A DNA stretch of 41,517 bases from Chloroflexota bacterium. GTDB taxonomy: Bacteria; Chloroflexota; Limnocylindria; Limnocylindrales; CSP1-4. The position numbers were made by a program, and so were the translations under genes. The stretch lies in the NCBI GenBank assembly GCA_021787395.1, contig JAJYLZ010000030.1, positions 1 through 41,517 of the forward strand, read 5' to 3'. The notes under the pieces were generated by a model. The model saw only the letters and a program-made list of their open reading frames with translations. It did no database searches and was not told where the DNA came from. Every line of letters starts with the position of its first letter. Position 1 is the stretch's first letter. Positions 23,829-33,200 of the stretch are shown piece after piece.

Positions 23829-24956
23829 GTGAACCGACGCGAGCTCGGACGCCTCCGGTGGCGCCTGCTGGCGGCCAACCTGGCCGTGGCCGCGGCGGGC
23901 GTCGCGGCGGCCGCGGCGGGCGTCTGGCTGGCGGCGCCGGGCGCCTTCAGCGACGCCATGGGCCGGGCCGGGATGATGGGCGCGGGATCGGGCGGCATGA
24001 TGGGCGGCCAGGGGGCCACGGGGATGATGGACCCGCTGCTCCAGTCCGCCTTCGGCGATGCGGTCGGGGCGGCGATCTGGCTGGGCCTCGGCGCGGCGGC
24101 GATCGTGGCCGTGGCGGCGTCGGTGCTGCTCTCGACGCGGCTGTCCCGGCCGATCGACGAGCTGGCCGCCGCGAGCCGGCGCGTGGCGGCGGGCGACTAC
24201 TCGCACCCGGTCCCGCCCGCGGACGGCGAGCTGGGCGAGCTGGCCGCCTCGTTCAACGCGATGGCCGCGGGGCTCGCGGCCGAGGAGCGGCGCCGGCGAG
24301 ACCTGATCGGGGACGTCGCCCACGAGCTGCGGACGCCCATCGCGTCGGTGCGCGGCTACGTGGAGGGGCTGGAGGCCGGGGTGTTCGAGCCCGGGCCGGA
24401 CGCCTGGCGGGTGCTGGGCGCCGAGACCGCGAGGCTCGAGCGGCTGGTGGACGACCTCGCCACGCTGTGGCGGGCCGAGTCCAGCGCCCTGCAGCTCGCG
24501 GTCGGGCCGGTTGACGCCGCCGCGGCCGTCGCGGACGCCCGGGCACGCCACCTTGCGGCGGCCGCCGCCCGCTCGATCACGATCACCATCGACACCGTGC
24601 CGGGGCAGGTGCTCGCCGACCCCATGCGGCTGGCGCAGGTCCTCGACAACCTCGTCGGCAACGCCATCCGGTACGGGCGCGCGGGCGGCGCGGTGACGCT
24701 GGCCCTGCGGCCCGAGCGCGGCGCGGGCGTGATCTCCGTGCGCGACGACGGCCCCGGACTCGAGCCGGGCGAGGCAGCGCACGTGTTCGACCGCTTCTAC
24801 CGGGCGGACCCGTCGCGCTCCCGCGCGGCCGGCGGCAGCGGCCTCGGCCTCGCGATCACCAAGTCGCTGGTGGAGGCGATGGGCGGCGCGGTGGCCGTCG
24901 CGAGCCCGGGGCGGGGCCTCGGGGCCACCTTCTCCGTCCGGCTGCCGCTCGCCTGA
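23829..24956 (+). CDS. Sensor histidine kinase with Met-rich extracytoplasmic loop
   Basis: The 375-residue kinase has TM1 at about 14-36, an exposed loop, TM2 at about 82-104, HAMP at 105-157 and a HisKA domain with His165 in DVAHELRTP. The ATPase domain has Asn278 (N box), DDGPG 306-310 (G1) and GGSGLGL 335-341 (G2), so it looks active. The loop of about 45 residues has no folded sensor domain but carries seven methionines between 44 and 67 as three MM pairs (AGMMGAGSGGMMGG, GMMDP). That pattern would suit Cu(I) or Ag(I) binding. GGAGG 8 nt before the GTG at 23829 supports this start; the alternative GTG at 23808 overlaps the regulator stop. Confidence 0.92.
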   Translation: MNRRELGRLRWRLLAANLAVAAAGVAAAAAGVWLAAPGAFSDAMGRAGMMGAGSGGMMGGQGATGMMDPLLQSAFGDAVGAAIWLGLGAAAIVAVAASVLLSTRLSRPIDELAAASRRVAAGDYSHPVPPADGELGELAASFNAMAAGLAAEERRRRDLIGDVAHELRTPIASVRGYVEGLEAGVFEPGPDAWRVLGAETARLERLVDDLATLWRAESSALQLAVGPVDAAAAVADARARHLAAAAARSITITIDTVPGQVLADPMRLAQVLDNLVGNAIRYGRAGGAVTLALRPERGAGVISVRDDGPGLEPGEAAHVFDRFYRADPSRSRAAGGSGLGLAITKSLVEAMGGAVAVASPGRGLGATFSVRLPLA

Positions 24957-25036
24957 GCGCCGGGCGTGTCGGGCGACGCCCCGCGACAGCCACTCCGAGC
25001 GCCGTCGGCCCCTCCGGGCGCCGTCGCGGGCGGGCG

Positions 25037-26188
25037 TCAGGCGAGCGCGGCCCGCAGGGCGCCGTCGAGGTCGGCCCACAGGTCCTCGACGCTCTCGATG
25101 CCCACCGACAGGCGGCACAGGGTCGGGCCGACGATCGCCGCGTCGCCCGCGTACCTGGCCCGCCGCTCGATCAGCGACTCGACGCCGCCCAGGCTCGTCG
25201 CGTGCGTCACCAGCGCCAGGCGGCCCAGGAACGCCTCGGTCTGCTCGACGCTGCCGGCCACCTCGAACGACAGCATCGGGCCCGCGCCGCCGGGCAGGAC
25301 CCGCGCGGCGAGCTCGTGCTGGGGGTGGCCCGGCAGGCCCGGGTAGTGCACCGCCGCGACGCCGGGGTGGGCCGCGAGCCGGCGGGCGAGCTCGGCGGCC
25401 GACGCCTCAGCCCGGTCGAGCCGGACCGCGAGGGTTCGCAGGCCGCGCAGCGCGAGGAACGCCTCGAGGGCGCCGGGGATCGACCCGTGGTCGTGGCGGA
25501 ACGCCGCCAGCGCGGCGGCCCGGCCCTCGTCCCGGCACACCGCCGCCCCCAGCAGCAGGTCCGAGTGGCCGCCGATGAACTTGGTCGCCGAGTGCAGCAC
25601 GATGTCCGCCCCGAGCTCGAGCGGACGCTGGCGGAGCGGCGTGGCGAAGGTGGCGTCCACCACCACCAGCGCGCCGAGCTCCCGGGCGCCGGCGGCGATC
25701 GCCGGGACGTCGGCGACCACGATCAGCGGGTTCGCGATCGACTCCACCCACACGAGGTCGGCGCCCGCGGCGGCGGCGAGGAGGGCGGCGGTGTCGTCGG
25801 CCGGCGCCATGCGGACCCGGAGGCGGCCGCGGGCGGCCATGCGCTCGAGGATGTTCCGGACCCCGTAGTAGGTCACCGAGGACAGCACCACGGTCCCGCC
25901 GGCCGGCACCAGGTCGGCGATCGCGGTCGCCGCGGCGAGCCCCGAGGCGAAGGTGACGGCACGGCCGCCGTCGAGCGCCCCGAGGGCCGCCTCCAGGGCG
26001 CCCCAGGCGGTGTTGCCGTCGCGGCCGTACTCGAGGGCGGCGTCGTGGACGTAGGTCGAGCTCAGGGTCAGGGCCGGGTTCATCGGGGCGCCGGGCCGGC
26101 GCTCGGGGCGGCCCGCCTGGACGGCCACGGTGTCGGCGCGCCACGCGGGGTCGAGGGCGAGCGGCGCCGGGTACAGGGGCTCGGTCAT
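25037..26188 (-). CDS. Cys/Met metabolism PLP-dependent enzyme (trans-sulfuration family)
   Basis: The 383-residue protein belongs to the cystathionine gamma-synthase/gamma-lyase and O-acyl-homoserine sulfhydrylase family. Visible features are [10 protein letters not shown], Tyr107-Tyr108 (which stacks on PLP), Asp178 in VVDATFATP, the Schiff-base Lys203 in [11 protein letters not shown] and the C-terminal [27 protein letters not shown] closes the fold. The usual YSR phosphate-site motif is replaced by YGRDGN, still with Tyr-x-Arg. The ATG has a strong GGAGGAA ribosome site. Residues that separate synthase, lyase and sulfhydrylase cannot be judged by eye. It stands alone, with no other methionine gene near, and converges on the kinase gene. 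Confidence 0.9.
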   Translation of the reverse strand: MTEPLYPAPLALDPAWRADTVAVQAGRPERRPGAPMNPALTLSSTYVHDAALEYGRDGNTAWGALEAALGALDGGRAVTFASGLAAATAIADLVPAGGTVVLSSVTYYGVRNILERMAARGRLRVRMAPADDTAALLAAAAGADLVWVESIANPLIVVADVPAIAAGARELGALVVVDATFATPLRQRPLELGADIVLHSATKFIGGHSDLLLGAAVCRDEGRAAALAAFRHDHGSIPGALEAFLALRGLRTLAVRLDRAEASAAELARRLAAHPGVAAVHYPGLPGHPQHELAARVLPGGAGPMLSFEVAGSVEQTEAFLGRLALVTHATSLGGVESLIERRARYAGDAAIVGPTLCRLSVGIESVEDLWADLDGALRAALA

Positions 26189-26392
26189 GGATCGTTCCTC
26201 CGTGAGGCGCGCGGGGCGACGACCCGCCGCGACGCCGCCGAGTCTCGCACCTTCGCGCCCGCCGAGCGCGCGGGGCCTCAGCGCGGCCTCGGCCCGGCGG
26301 CCGGGCTGGCCGTCAGGATCCCGAGTGGGTCGACGCTCCCGGGCCATACCGCTCGGCAAGGTCTCGGAGGACCGCGCGGCCGCGGCAACGGT

Positions 26393-27142
26393 CTACGCGG
26401 CCCGCTCACCGGGCCGGTCGAACGACACCCCGCGGTCGCGCAGGCTCACCCAGGCGTCGTGGCCGACCACGACGTGGTCCAGCACGTCGATGTCGAGGAG
26501 CCGACCCGCGGCGACCGCCTCAGCGGTGAGGTGGAGGTCGTCGGGCGACGGCGTCGGGTCGCCCGAGGGGTGGTTGTGGACCAGGATCACCCCGCTCGCG
26601 TCGAGCCTGACGGCATCGCGGAACAGCTCCCCCACCCGGACCAGGCTCGCGCTCACGTTCCCCGTGTAGGCCGTCGAGACGCGCTGGACGACGTTCTTCG
26701 CGTTGAGGCTCAGCACCCGGAGCTCCTCGCGCTCGAGGCGGCCCATCTCCACCAGCAGCCGGTCCGCCACGTCGCGGGGCGAGCGGATCGCCCAGCGGCC
26801 AGCGGGCCAGTCGGTCACGGAGCGGCGGCCCAGCTCGAACGCCGCCGCCAGCCGCGCGGCCTTGGCGGCACCGACCCCCGGGAGTGCCGCCAGCTCCGCG
26901 TCGCTCGCCCGCGCCAGGGCGCCAACCGACGCGTGGCGCGCGAGCGCCTCCTCGGCCACGGCGACCGCGCTCCGGCCCGCGCCCCCGGTCCCGAGCACCA
27001 CCGCGATCAGCTCCGCCGCCGAGAGTCCCCCGGGGCCGCGCAGGGCGAGCCGCTCGCGGGGGCGCTCGGCGGCGGGCAGGTCCCGGACCGAGCGCGCCGC
27101 CCGCCGGTGCTCCTGTGCGTTGGGGACGGGGTCGCTGGTCAT
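26393..27142 (-). CDS. radC: RadC-family JAB/MPN domain protein
   Basis: The 249-residue protein has the two-part RadC layout. An N-terminal UPF0758 helix-hairpin-helix region includes PRERLALRGPGGLSAAELIA and ALPGVGAAKAARLAAAFELG. A C-terminal JAB (JAMM) metalloprotease-like domain carries the zinc motif HNHPSGDPTPSPDD (His189, His191 and an Asp at 201-202). SLNAKNVVQR and SASLVRVGELFRDA are also typical. RadC was once linked to DNA repair, but that role is not settled; the enzymatic substrate is unknown. The ATG at 27140-27142 begins with an ordinary N-terminus. No operon partner is visible. The 204-bp gap to the trans-sulfuration gene holds nothing I recognise. Confidence 0.92.
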   Translation of the reverse strand: MTSDPVPNAQEHRRAARSVRDLPAAERPRERLALRGPGGLSAAELIAVVLGTGGAGRSAVAVAEEALARHASVGALARASDAELAALPGVGAAKAARLAAAFELGRRSVTDWPAGRWAIRSPRDVADRLLVEMGRLEREELRVLSLNAKNVVQRVSTAYTGNVSASLVRVGELFRDAVRLDASGVILVHNHPSGDPTPSPDDLHLTAEAVAAGRLLDIDVLDHVVVGHDAWVSLRDRGVSFDRPGERAA

Positions 27143-27271
27143 CGGGCCGAACTCCGCTGGCGGCGGGTGGCGGCGGTCGGCCAGAGGCGCCAGGGGCCCC
27201 GCTGGTGTCCCCGGACCCGAACGACGGGAGCCCGCCGATTCCCCCCGCCATCCGGATCCGAGGACAGGGGA

Positions 27272-27277
27272 AGCCTA
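27272..27277 (-). promoter_or_regulatory. Putative -10 box upstream of radC
   Basis: TAGGCT on the minus strand lies 130 nt before the radC ATG in an otherwise GC-only gap. The remaining 27143-27408 region shows several GC hairpins but no gene. Confidence 0.25.
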
Positions 27278-27408
27278 CAGACGGGCCCTTAGCGGGGACT
27301 CACCGGCCGCTTGGCCGCGCCTTTCGGCCGGGGCCGCGCCGCGCGGTCAGCCGCGTTGCGCCGCGCGTTCGGCCCGGGATTCGCCGCCACAACCTCCTCC
27401 CGAGGCGG

Positions 27409-28524
27409 TCAGCCCCGGGCGCCGGTCGCGAGGAAGGCGATCAGCACGATCAGGCCGTTGTAGGTCCCGTGGAGGCCGATCGATGCGAACAACGAACGCC
27501 GCCTGAGGAACACCCAGCCGAGCGCGAGCCCGGCCGGCAGCAGCGCCACGAACTGCGCGGCGGCGGCCGCGACCCCGGTGGAGGACGACGTGGCGAGCAG
27601 CGTCGCGATGTGCGCGAACGAGAAGAACAGCGCGCCCCGCACGATCGCGGCCCGCGCGCCCACCGCCCGGGCCCAGGCGGTGGTGGTGTAGCCGCGGAAG
27701 AAGACCTCCTCGCCGATCGGCGCCAGGACGGCGGCCGAGACGAGGTCGAGGACCAGGGCGGAGGGCGAGGCTGCGGGCGGCAGCGGGCTGGCCGGCGTGC
27801 CCGCGAAGGCCACCAGCAGCGACACGAGGGCGATCTCGACCACCACCACCGGCACGGCGATCAGGGCCCCGGCGGCGAGGTCGGCCGCCGCGGCCCCGGG
27901 CCGTCGCGAGAGCCCCATCTCGCCCCACGTGAGGGCGCCCGTGTCCACCACGAGCAGCCGCACGACGCCGAGGAACACCAGGGTCGTCACGACCAGCGAG
28001 ACCGTCGTCCCCAGCGGGCCGCCCGGATCCACCCCCAGCGCGCCCAGCGGCACCAGGACGATCAGGGTCGCGAGCAGGGTGACCAGCACCACGACGCCGA
28101 AGGCCAGCACCGGCGACGGGCCGCGGAACGGCAGCGACGGCCGTCGCAGGCGCTCCCGCGTCTGGGACAGGGCGGCTGCCAGGAGGCCAAGTGCGAGGAG
28201 CACCAGCCCCACCGCGAACAGCCACCGGGCAAGCGGGTCCCGGGCGCCGGTGAGCGAGATCGCGACGACGCCCATGCCCACCAGCGACGCGATCCACGCC
28301 ACGACCGACAGGGCGGATCCCGCCCGGTCGCCCAGGGCGAGCAGGCTCAGCCGCGGTGCGCGGCCGGCATCGGTTTGGCGGCCGTCTCCAGCCGGGTGGC
28401 CGCCATCGCCCGGGGGGCCGTCATCGCTTGGGGGGCTGCCCGCGGCTGCGGCAGGTGGGTGCGCCGTTGGGTCGTCGGGGTCCCTGTCCGGGATCCCGCT
28501 CATCGGGAGGTCAGGCCCGGTCAA
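27409..28524 (-). CDS. CPBP-family intramembrane metalloprotease
   Basis: The 371-residue protein has a disordered Pro/Gly/Asp-rich N-terminus of about 60 residues and then eight or so hydrophobic helices. It carries the CPBP (CAAX protease and bacteriocin-processing) motifs: Glu272-Glu273-x3-Arg277 in GEEVFFRG, His305 in FSFAHIATL, and His352 and Asn356 in GLHGTYN. These bind a catalytic metal within the membrane. Bacterial CPBP proteins are linked to peptide maturation or self-immunity, but the substrate here is unknown. The start used is a TTG in a TTGA overlap with the preceding zinc-ribbon gene; an ATG at 28501-28503 is an alternative. It is the last gene of an envelope cluster. Confidence 0.85.
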   Translation of the reverse strand: MTGPDLPMSGIPDRDPDDPTAHPPAAAAGSPPSDDGPPGDGGHPAGDGRQTDAGRAPRLSLLALGDRAGSALSVVAWIASLVGMGVVAISLTGARDPLARWLFAVGLVLLALGLLAAALSQTRERLRRPSLPFRGPSPVLAFGVVVLVTLLATLIVLVPLGALGVDPGGPLGTTVSLVVTTLVFLGVVRLLVVDTGALTWGEMGLSRRPGAAAADLAAGALIAVPVVVVEIALVSLLVAFAGTPASPLPPAASPSALVLDLVSAAVLAPIGEEVFFRGYTTTAWARAVGARAAIVRGALFFSFAHIATLLATSSSTGVAAAAAQFVALLPAGLALGWVFLRRRSLFASIGLHGTYNGLIVLIAFLATGARG

Positions 28525-29150
28525 GGCTCCGGCAGCGTGCCGGGCGCACTCTTGGCGCTGCCGCCGTGCGGCGCGCGGTGCGGCAGCGACGGCGTGGAGC
28601 GGGGCGCGGGCGGCAGCGTGTCGACGCGGACCTGGGCGGTCGGGCCGGGGAGGGACTCGAGGGAGGCGCGGTCCACGCGATCGAAGTCACGACCGCACCA
28701 GGCGCAGAGCTCCCAGTCCAGCCCCACCAGTCGGCCGCAGCTCGCGCAGACCTTGTTGAGCCGCGTGCGGCAGGTTGGGCAGACGATCCACTCGTCGTGG
28801 ACGCGCCGCCTGCAGACCGGGCAGGAGCGCACCGCCTCGACCTCGGCCAGGAGCGCCTCCTCGGCCAGGTTGCGCTCGTACACCTCGCCGATCTTCTCCT
28901 GCGGCCGGACGACCCGGTAGACGATCACGCCGAACGGGAAGAAGACGTTGAACAGGACGATCAGCGCGGCCGCCAGGTACGGCAGGATCGGGTTGTCGCT
29001 CCGCAGCTGCATGTCGCGGAACGCCCAGTAGGCCGCGGCCAGCCAGAGGATGAAGTAGTAGACGACGGCGGCCTGGAAGGCCAGCTTGACGACCGGGTTC
29101 CCGAGGAACCCGCCGATCGCGCCCTGAACGGTTTGAAGGATCTGGTCCAT
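28521..29150 (-). CDS. Membrane protein with double zinc-ribbon
   Basis: The 209-residue protein has two transmembrane helices (about residues 20-42 and 56-78; VYYFILWLAAAYWAF and LAAALIVLFNVFFPFGVIVY). Then come four CxxC knuckles, CPVC, CPTC, CASC and CAWC, at about residues 109-155, which should form two zinc-ribbons on the cytoplasmic side. The C-terminal tail is Pro-rich and disordered. I cannot assign a family name beyond double zinc-ribbon membrane protein. The ATG at 29148-29150 opens on MDQILQTVQGAIGG. It overlaps the CPBP protease gene by 4 bp, so the two products may act together. TACACT lies about 54 nt upstream. Confidence 0.8.
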   Translation of the reverse strand: MDQILQTVQGAIGGFLGNPVVKLAFQAAVVYYFILWLAAAYWAFRDMQLRSDNPILPYLAAALIVLFNVFFPFGVIVYRVVRPQEKIGEVYERNLAEEALLAEVEAVRSCPVCRRRVHDEWIVCPTCRTRLNKVCASCGRLVGLDWELCAWCGRDFDRVDRASLESLPGPTAQVRVDTLPPAPRSTPSLPHRAPHGGSAKSAPGTLPEP

Positions 29151-29203
29151 GCGGCGAAGGCTGGCCTCCAGAGCGCGACGGGCCCGTCGCGGCGGCGTGG
29201 CGG

Positions 29204-29209
29204 AGTGTA
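29204..29209 (-). promoter_or_regulatory. Putative -10 box of the zinc-ribbon/CPBP gene pair
   Basis: TACACT on the minus strand, in the 137-bp gap after the multi-pass membrane gene, leaves a leader of about 47 nt. It is one of the recurrent TAnACT boxes; no -35 is clear. Confidence 0.4.
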
Positions 29210-29287
29210 ACAGGCGCACGGGAACGCGAAGTCGGCCCCCTCGGGACGCGCGACGCACCGCCCAGGTGACGCGCCGCCTCGACGGGG

Positions 29288-30265
29288 TCAGGGGCGGCGG
29301 GCCGCCTCGAGGGTGAACAGCGCCGACCGCACCGCCGAGCCGATGCCCGCGAGCACCGCGGCGCCCAGCCAGACCGCCACCCACAGCGCCACGACCACGA
29401 CGACGTCGAGCGGGCTCGCGGGCGTCTCCAGGGCCGCCCGGACGCGGAGCCAGCCCAGCCCCGCGGCGGCGAGCGCCGGGCCGGTGGCCAGGGCGAGCAC
29501 GAGGTCGCCCAGGATCGCGACGGGCACGACCCGATGTGCCCGGCGGGCGAGGTCCGCCCAGCCGAGCGCCCAGGCGGCAGCGACGCCGCGGCGCTCCACC
29601 ACCAGGCGGCGGACGGCCACGGCCGCCGACGCGTCGGCCAGCAGCCACGTCCCGATCAGCGCGGCCAGCAGGAGCGGCACCTTGGCGATGACCCGGATCG
29701 GCAGTGGCGTGGCCAGGTCCTCGGGCAGGATCAGCTCCTGGTACGTGACGCTGTAGAGGGTGGGCCAGCCGAGGGCCACGACCGCCGCCGGGGGCAGCAG
29801 GGACAGGCTGCGGAGGAGCGCGACCTGACCCGGGCCGGGCGCACCGCGGAGCGAGGGCGCCGGACCCGTGTAGCCCTCGGCGGCCGCCTCGTCGAGGACG
29901 AGCGAGATCGCCTGCCGCTCCGACCACGCCCCGGCCCACAGGCCGGCCACCAGCAGGACGACCGCGAGGCCGGCAACAAGCCCGGCGGTCCGCACCAGCT
30001 CTGGCGACGGGTCGCCGAAGGCGAGCGTGCTGATCGGCGCCCCGAGCAGGTTCTGGAGGCCCGACGGCGTGGGCAGCACGGTGATCGGCCAGGCGAGCGC
30101 GATGGCGCCGCCGCCCGCGAGGAAGCCGGCCAGCGCCACCACCCAGATCGCCGGCCGCCCGAGACCCACCACGAGGCTCCCCACGACCATCGACCGCCAC
30201 GAGAGGCGCGCGGTCACGACCGGGCGGACTGGCGGCGTGACCGCCGGCGCCGGCGCCGAGGCCAC
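29288..30265 (-). CDS. Multi-pass membrane protein of unknown function
   Basis: I do not recognise this 325-residue protein. It has about six hydrophobic segments, including IWVVALAGFLAGGGAIALAW near residue 40, GLVAGLAVVLLVAGLWAGAW near 97, a third near residue 160, VPLLLAALIGTWLLADASAA near 200, one around 245-270 and VVVALWVAVWLGAAVLAGIG near the end. No catalytic motif is visible. The layout, with an Ala-rich soluble stretch between helices, resembles generic bacterial DUF membrane proteins of lipid or secretion operons. The GTG start lies 4 bp after the stop of the UPF0182 gene, so both are surely co-transcribed and probably act in the same envelope process. Confidence 0.75.
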   Translation of the reverse strand: MASAPAPAVTPPVRPVVTARLSWRSMVVGSLVVGLGRPAIWVVALAGFLAGGGAIALAWPITVLPTPSGLQNLLGAPISTLAFGDPSPELVRTAGLVAGLAVVLLVAGLWAGAWSERQAISLVLDEAAAEGYTGPAPSLRGAPGPGQVALLRSLSLLPPAAVVALGWPTLYSVTYQELILPEDLATPLPIRVIAKVPLLLAALIGTWLLADASAAVAVRRLVVERRGVAAAWALGWADLARRAHRVVPVAILGDLVLALATGPALAAAGLGWLRVRAALETPASPLDVVVVVALWVAVWLGAAVLAGIGSAVRSALFTLEAARRP

Positions 30266-30269
30266 CGGA

Positions 30270-33200
30270 TCAGGGCGCCGCCGAGGCCGATGGCGCCAGG
30301 GACGGGGCCCCCGACGGCGCCAGCGACGGGGCTGCTGTCGGCGCGGAGCCGCCGGTCAGCTCGCCGAGGCGCTTGAGCGCCGCCTGCACCTTGTCCATCT
30401 CCGCGCCGTAGGTCGCGAAGTCGCCGTTGCGGAGCGCCTGCTGGGCCAGGTTGAAGTGGTCGTTGGCGTAGGCGATCAGCCCCGTGACGTCAGCCGGCAG
30501 CTGGCCGCCCGGACCGGCAGTCGGGGCGGGCGTGGCCGAGGCGCCGGGCCCGGGCGAGGCGGTCGGCCCGGGCGACGGCGGCGGACTGCCCCCGCCGCCG
30601 GCCTGGGCGGCGAGCAGGTTCGTCAGCGCCTCGTCGAGCGTGTTCGCCCAGGTGACGGCGGTCGGGCTGGCCACGACGATCTTCTGGAACAGCGGGAACT
30701 TCGACGAGCTCGACTGGAGGTAGACGGGCTGGAGGTAGACGAGCGCGTTGCCGACCGGCACGACGATCAGGTTGCCGCGCACGACCGAGCTGCCGCTCTG
30801 GTTCCAGAGCGTGATCTGGGCGCTGATCGTCGGGTCGGCGTCGATCCGCGATTCGATCTGCACCGGCCCGAAGACGGTCTGGTCGGCTGGGAACTGATAG
30901 ACCCGCACCGCGCCGTAGTTGGGCGCGTCGTTGCGGGCCGCCACCCACGCCACCATGTTCGGACGGCTCGCCGCGATCATCGGCTGGAGCAGCAGGAACT
31001 CCGCCTTCGGCTGGTCGGGCAGCCGCATCACCACGTAGTACGCCTCAGTCGGCAGGCTCTGGGTGTTGCCCGAGTCGGTCGGCGGGGTCCAGCTGTCGGT
31101 CTTGTTGAAGAACGTCAGCGTGTCCGTGACGTGGTACTGCCCGTACATCCGCGTCTGGACGTTGAACAGCTCCTCGGGCACGCGCAGGTGGGCCTGGAGG
31201 TCCGACGGCATCGCGGACATCGGCTGGAACAGGGTCGGGAAGACGCCCTGCCAGGCGCGGATGATGGGATCGCTCGGGTCGCTCACGTAGAAGTGGAGCG
31301 TCCCGTCGTAGGCGTCCATCGTGATCTTCACGCTGTTCCGGATGTAGTTGAACTGCTGGCCGTCCAGGCCCGAGCTTCCCCCCAGCGACGACCCGTCGAA
31401 CGAGCTGGCGTGCGGGAACCGGTCGCTGATCGTGTAGGCGTCCTGCACGTACACAAGGCGGCCGTTCTCGATCACGAGGTAGGGGTCCTTGTCCAGATGC
31501 AGGAACGGCGCGATCAGGCCGAGTCGGTCATCGAGCGTGCGGTGGAACAGCAGCTGGCTCTGCGTGGTGATTTGGTCGGAGATCAGCAGGTTCAGGTCCT
31601 GGAACCTGGCCGCGAACATCAGGCGGCTGAACACGTTGTCCAGCGGCACGCCGGTGGTGCCGGTCCAGCGGGTGGTTGCGTCCGTCCCGCCGTTCTCCGC
31701 CGGGATGTCGAACTCGCTCTGCTGTGCTCCCACCACGACGTAGCGGTTGTCCGTCTCGCCGAAGTAGATCCGCGGCTGGGTGACGGCCGGGGCGCCGTTG
31801 GAGGAGACCGGCGGCAGGTTCTTGATCCACAGCTCCGGCTGGCCCTCGGACGTGACCTGGTTCACCGGCACCATTGCCACGCCCACGCCATGGGTGTAGA
31901 CGATCCGCTGGTTGACCCAGCCCGAGCCGAGCTGGTCGCCGGCGAGCTCGCGGCCCGACAGCATCACCTGCCGCAGCCCGCCGTTGATCACGTAGCGGTC
32001 GGTGTCCACGTCCGTGAACGTGTAGTACTGGCGGACGGTCTGCAGCTGGTCGAGCGCCTGCTGGAGCGGGCGGTAGTCCCAGAGACGTGCGTTGGCGAAC
32101 GTGGTCGCCTCGGTTGTGAGGTCCGAGGCGGTGAGCTGGCCGGTTCCGTTGTAGGGCGTCGCGTTCCATTCGTTCAGCCCGAACGCGAGCCGCGTCATCG
32201 AGATGTTGTTGGCGATGTACGGCTGCTCCTGCGCGTACTGGTTGGGGTCCACGGTGAACCGCTGGATGATCTCCGGGTAGACGCTCCCGAGCAGGATCGA
32301 CGCCGCGAACCACACGCCGACGACGACGCCGAGCGGCCACATCCAGCGCGTGAAGGCCCCCGCCACCAGCAGGGCGCCGGCGATGCCGGAGAGGACCGTC
32401 AGGACGTCATAGGCCATGAACCGCGCATTGGCGTCAGTGAAGGCGACGCCCGTCGCGACGCCGGCCTGGCTGTACACGAGCTCGAACTTGTCGAGCTGGT
32501 AGCCGAACGCGATGGACAGGAGGTACAGCCCGCCGATGACGGCCAGGTGCACCCGGACCCGGGTGACGAACACCTCGCCGCCGCGCACGGCCGCCACGAG
32601 GTAGCGGGCTCCGGCGACCAGCAGCCCGGCCAGGAGGAGGCCGTTGACCACGGTCTGGAGCAGCCGCCAGAACGGCAGCTCGAACAGGAAGAAGCTGATG
32701 TCCTTGCCGAAGATCGGGTCGGTGACGGAGCTGGTCGTCGAGTACGGGACGCGGTGGATCCACAGCTGGATCGTGTCCCAGGCGCCGGACAGGGCCCCGG
32801 CCATGCCCAGCGCCACCAGCAGGGCGACGCCCGCGATGGCCCACTTGGCGAGCGGGGTCATGTCGGGCACCTCGCCCTCGAAGCCGCCGCCCACCCGGAT
32901 CCCCGGGCCGAACGGGCCGCTCGGCCCGAACGGGCCTGCGTTGCCGAACGGCAGGTCGCCGCGCAGCCGCGCGTTGTGCTCCGCCTGCCGCTGCTGCTCC
33001 GCGAGGCGGTCCATCGTGGCCCTGAGCCGGCCCGGCCGGGCGGCGTCGAAGGGCGGCACCAGGCGCCCGGCCAGCCACAGGTTGGCCAGCAGGAACACGA
33101 GCGTGACGACCAGGCCGAGGACGAACAGGCCCACCTGCGAGCCGAGCCGCGTCCAGAACACCGCGTCGAAGCCGACGCTCTTGTACCAGGCGACGTCGGT

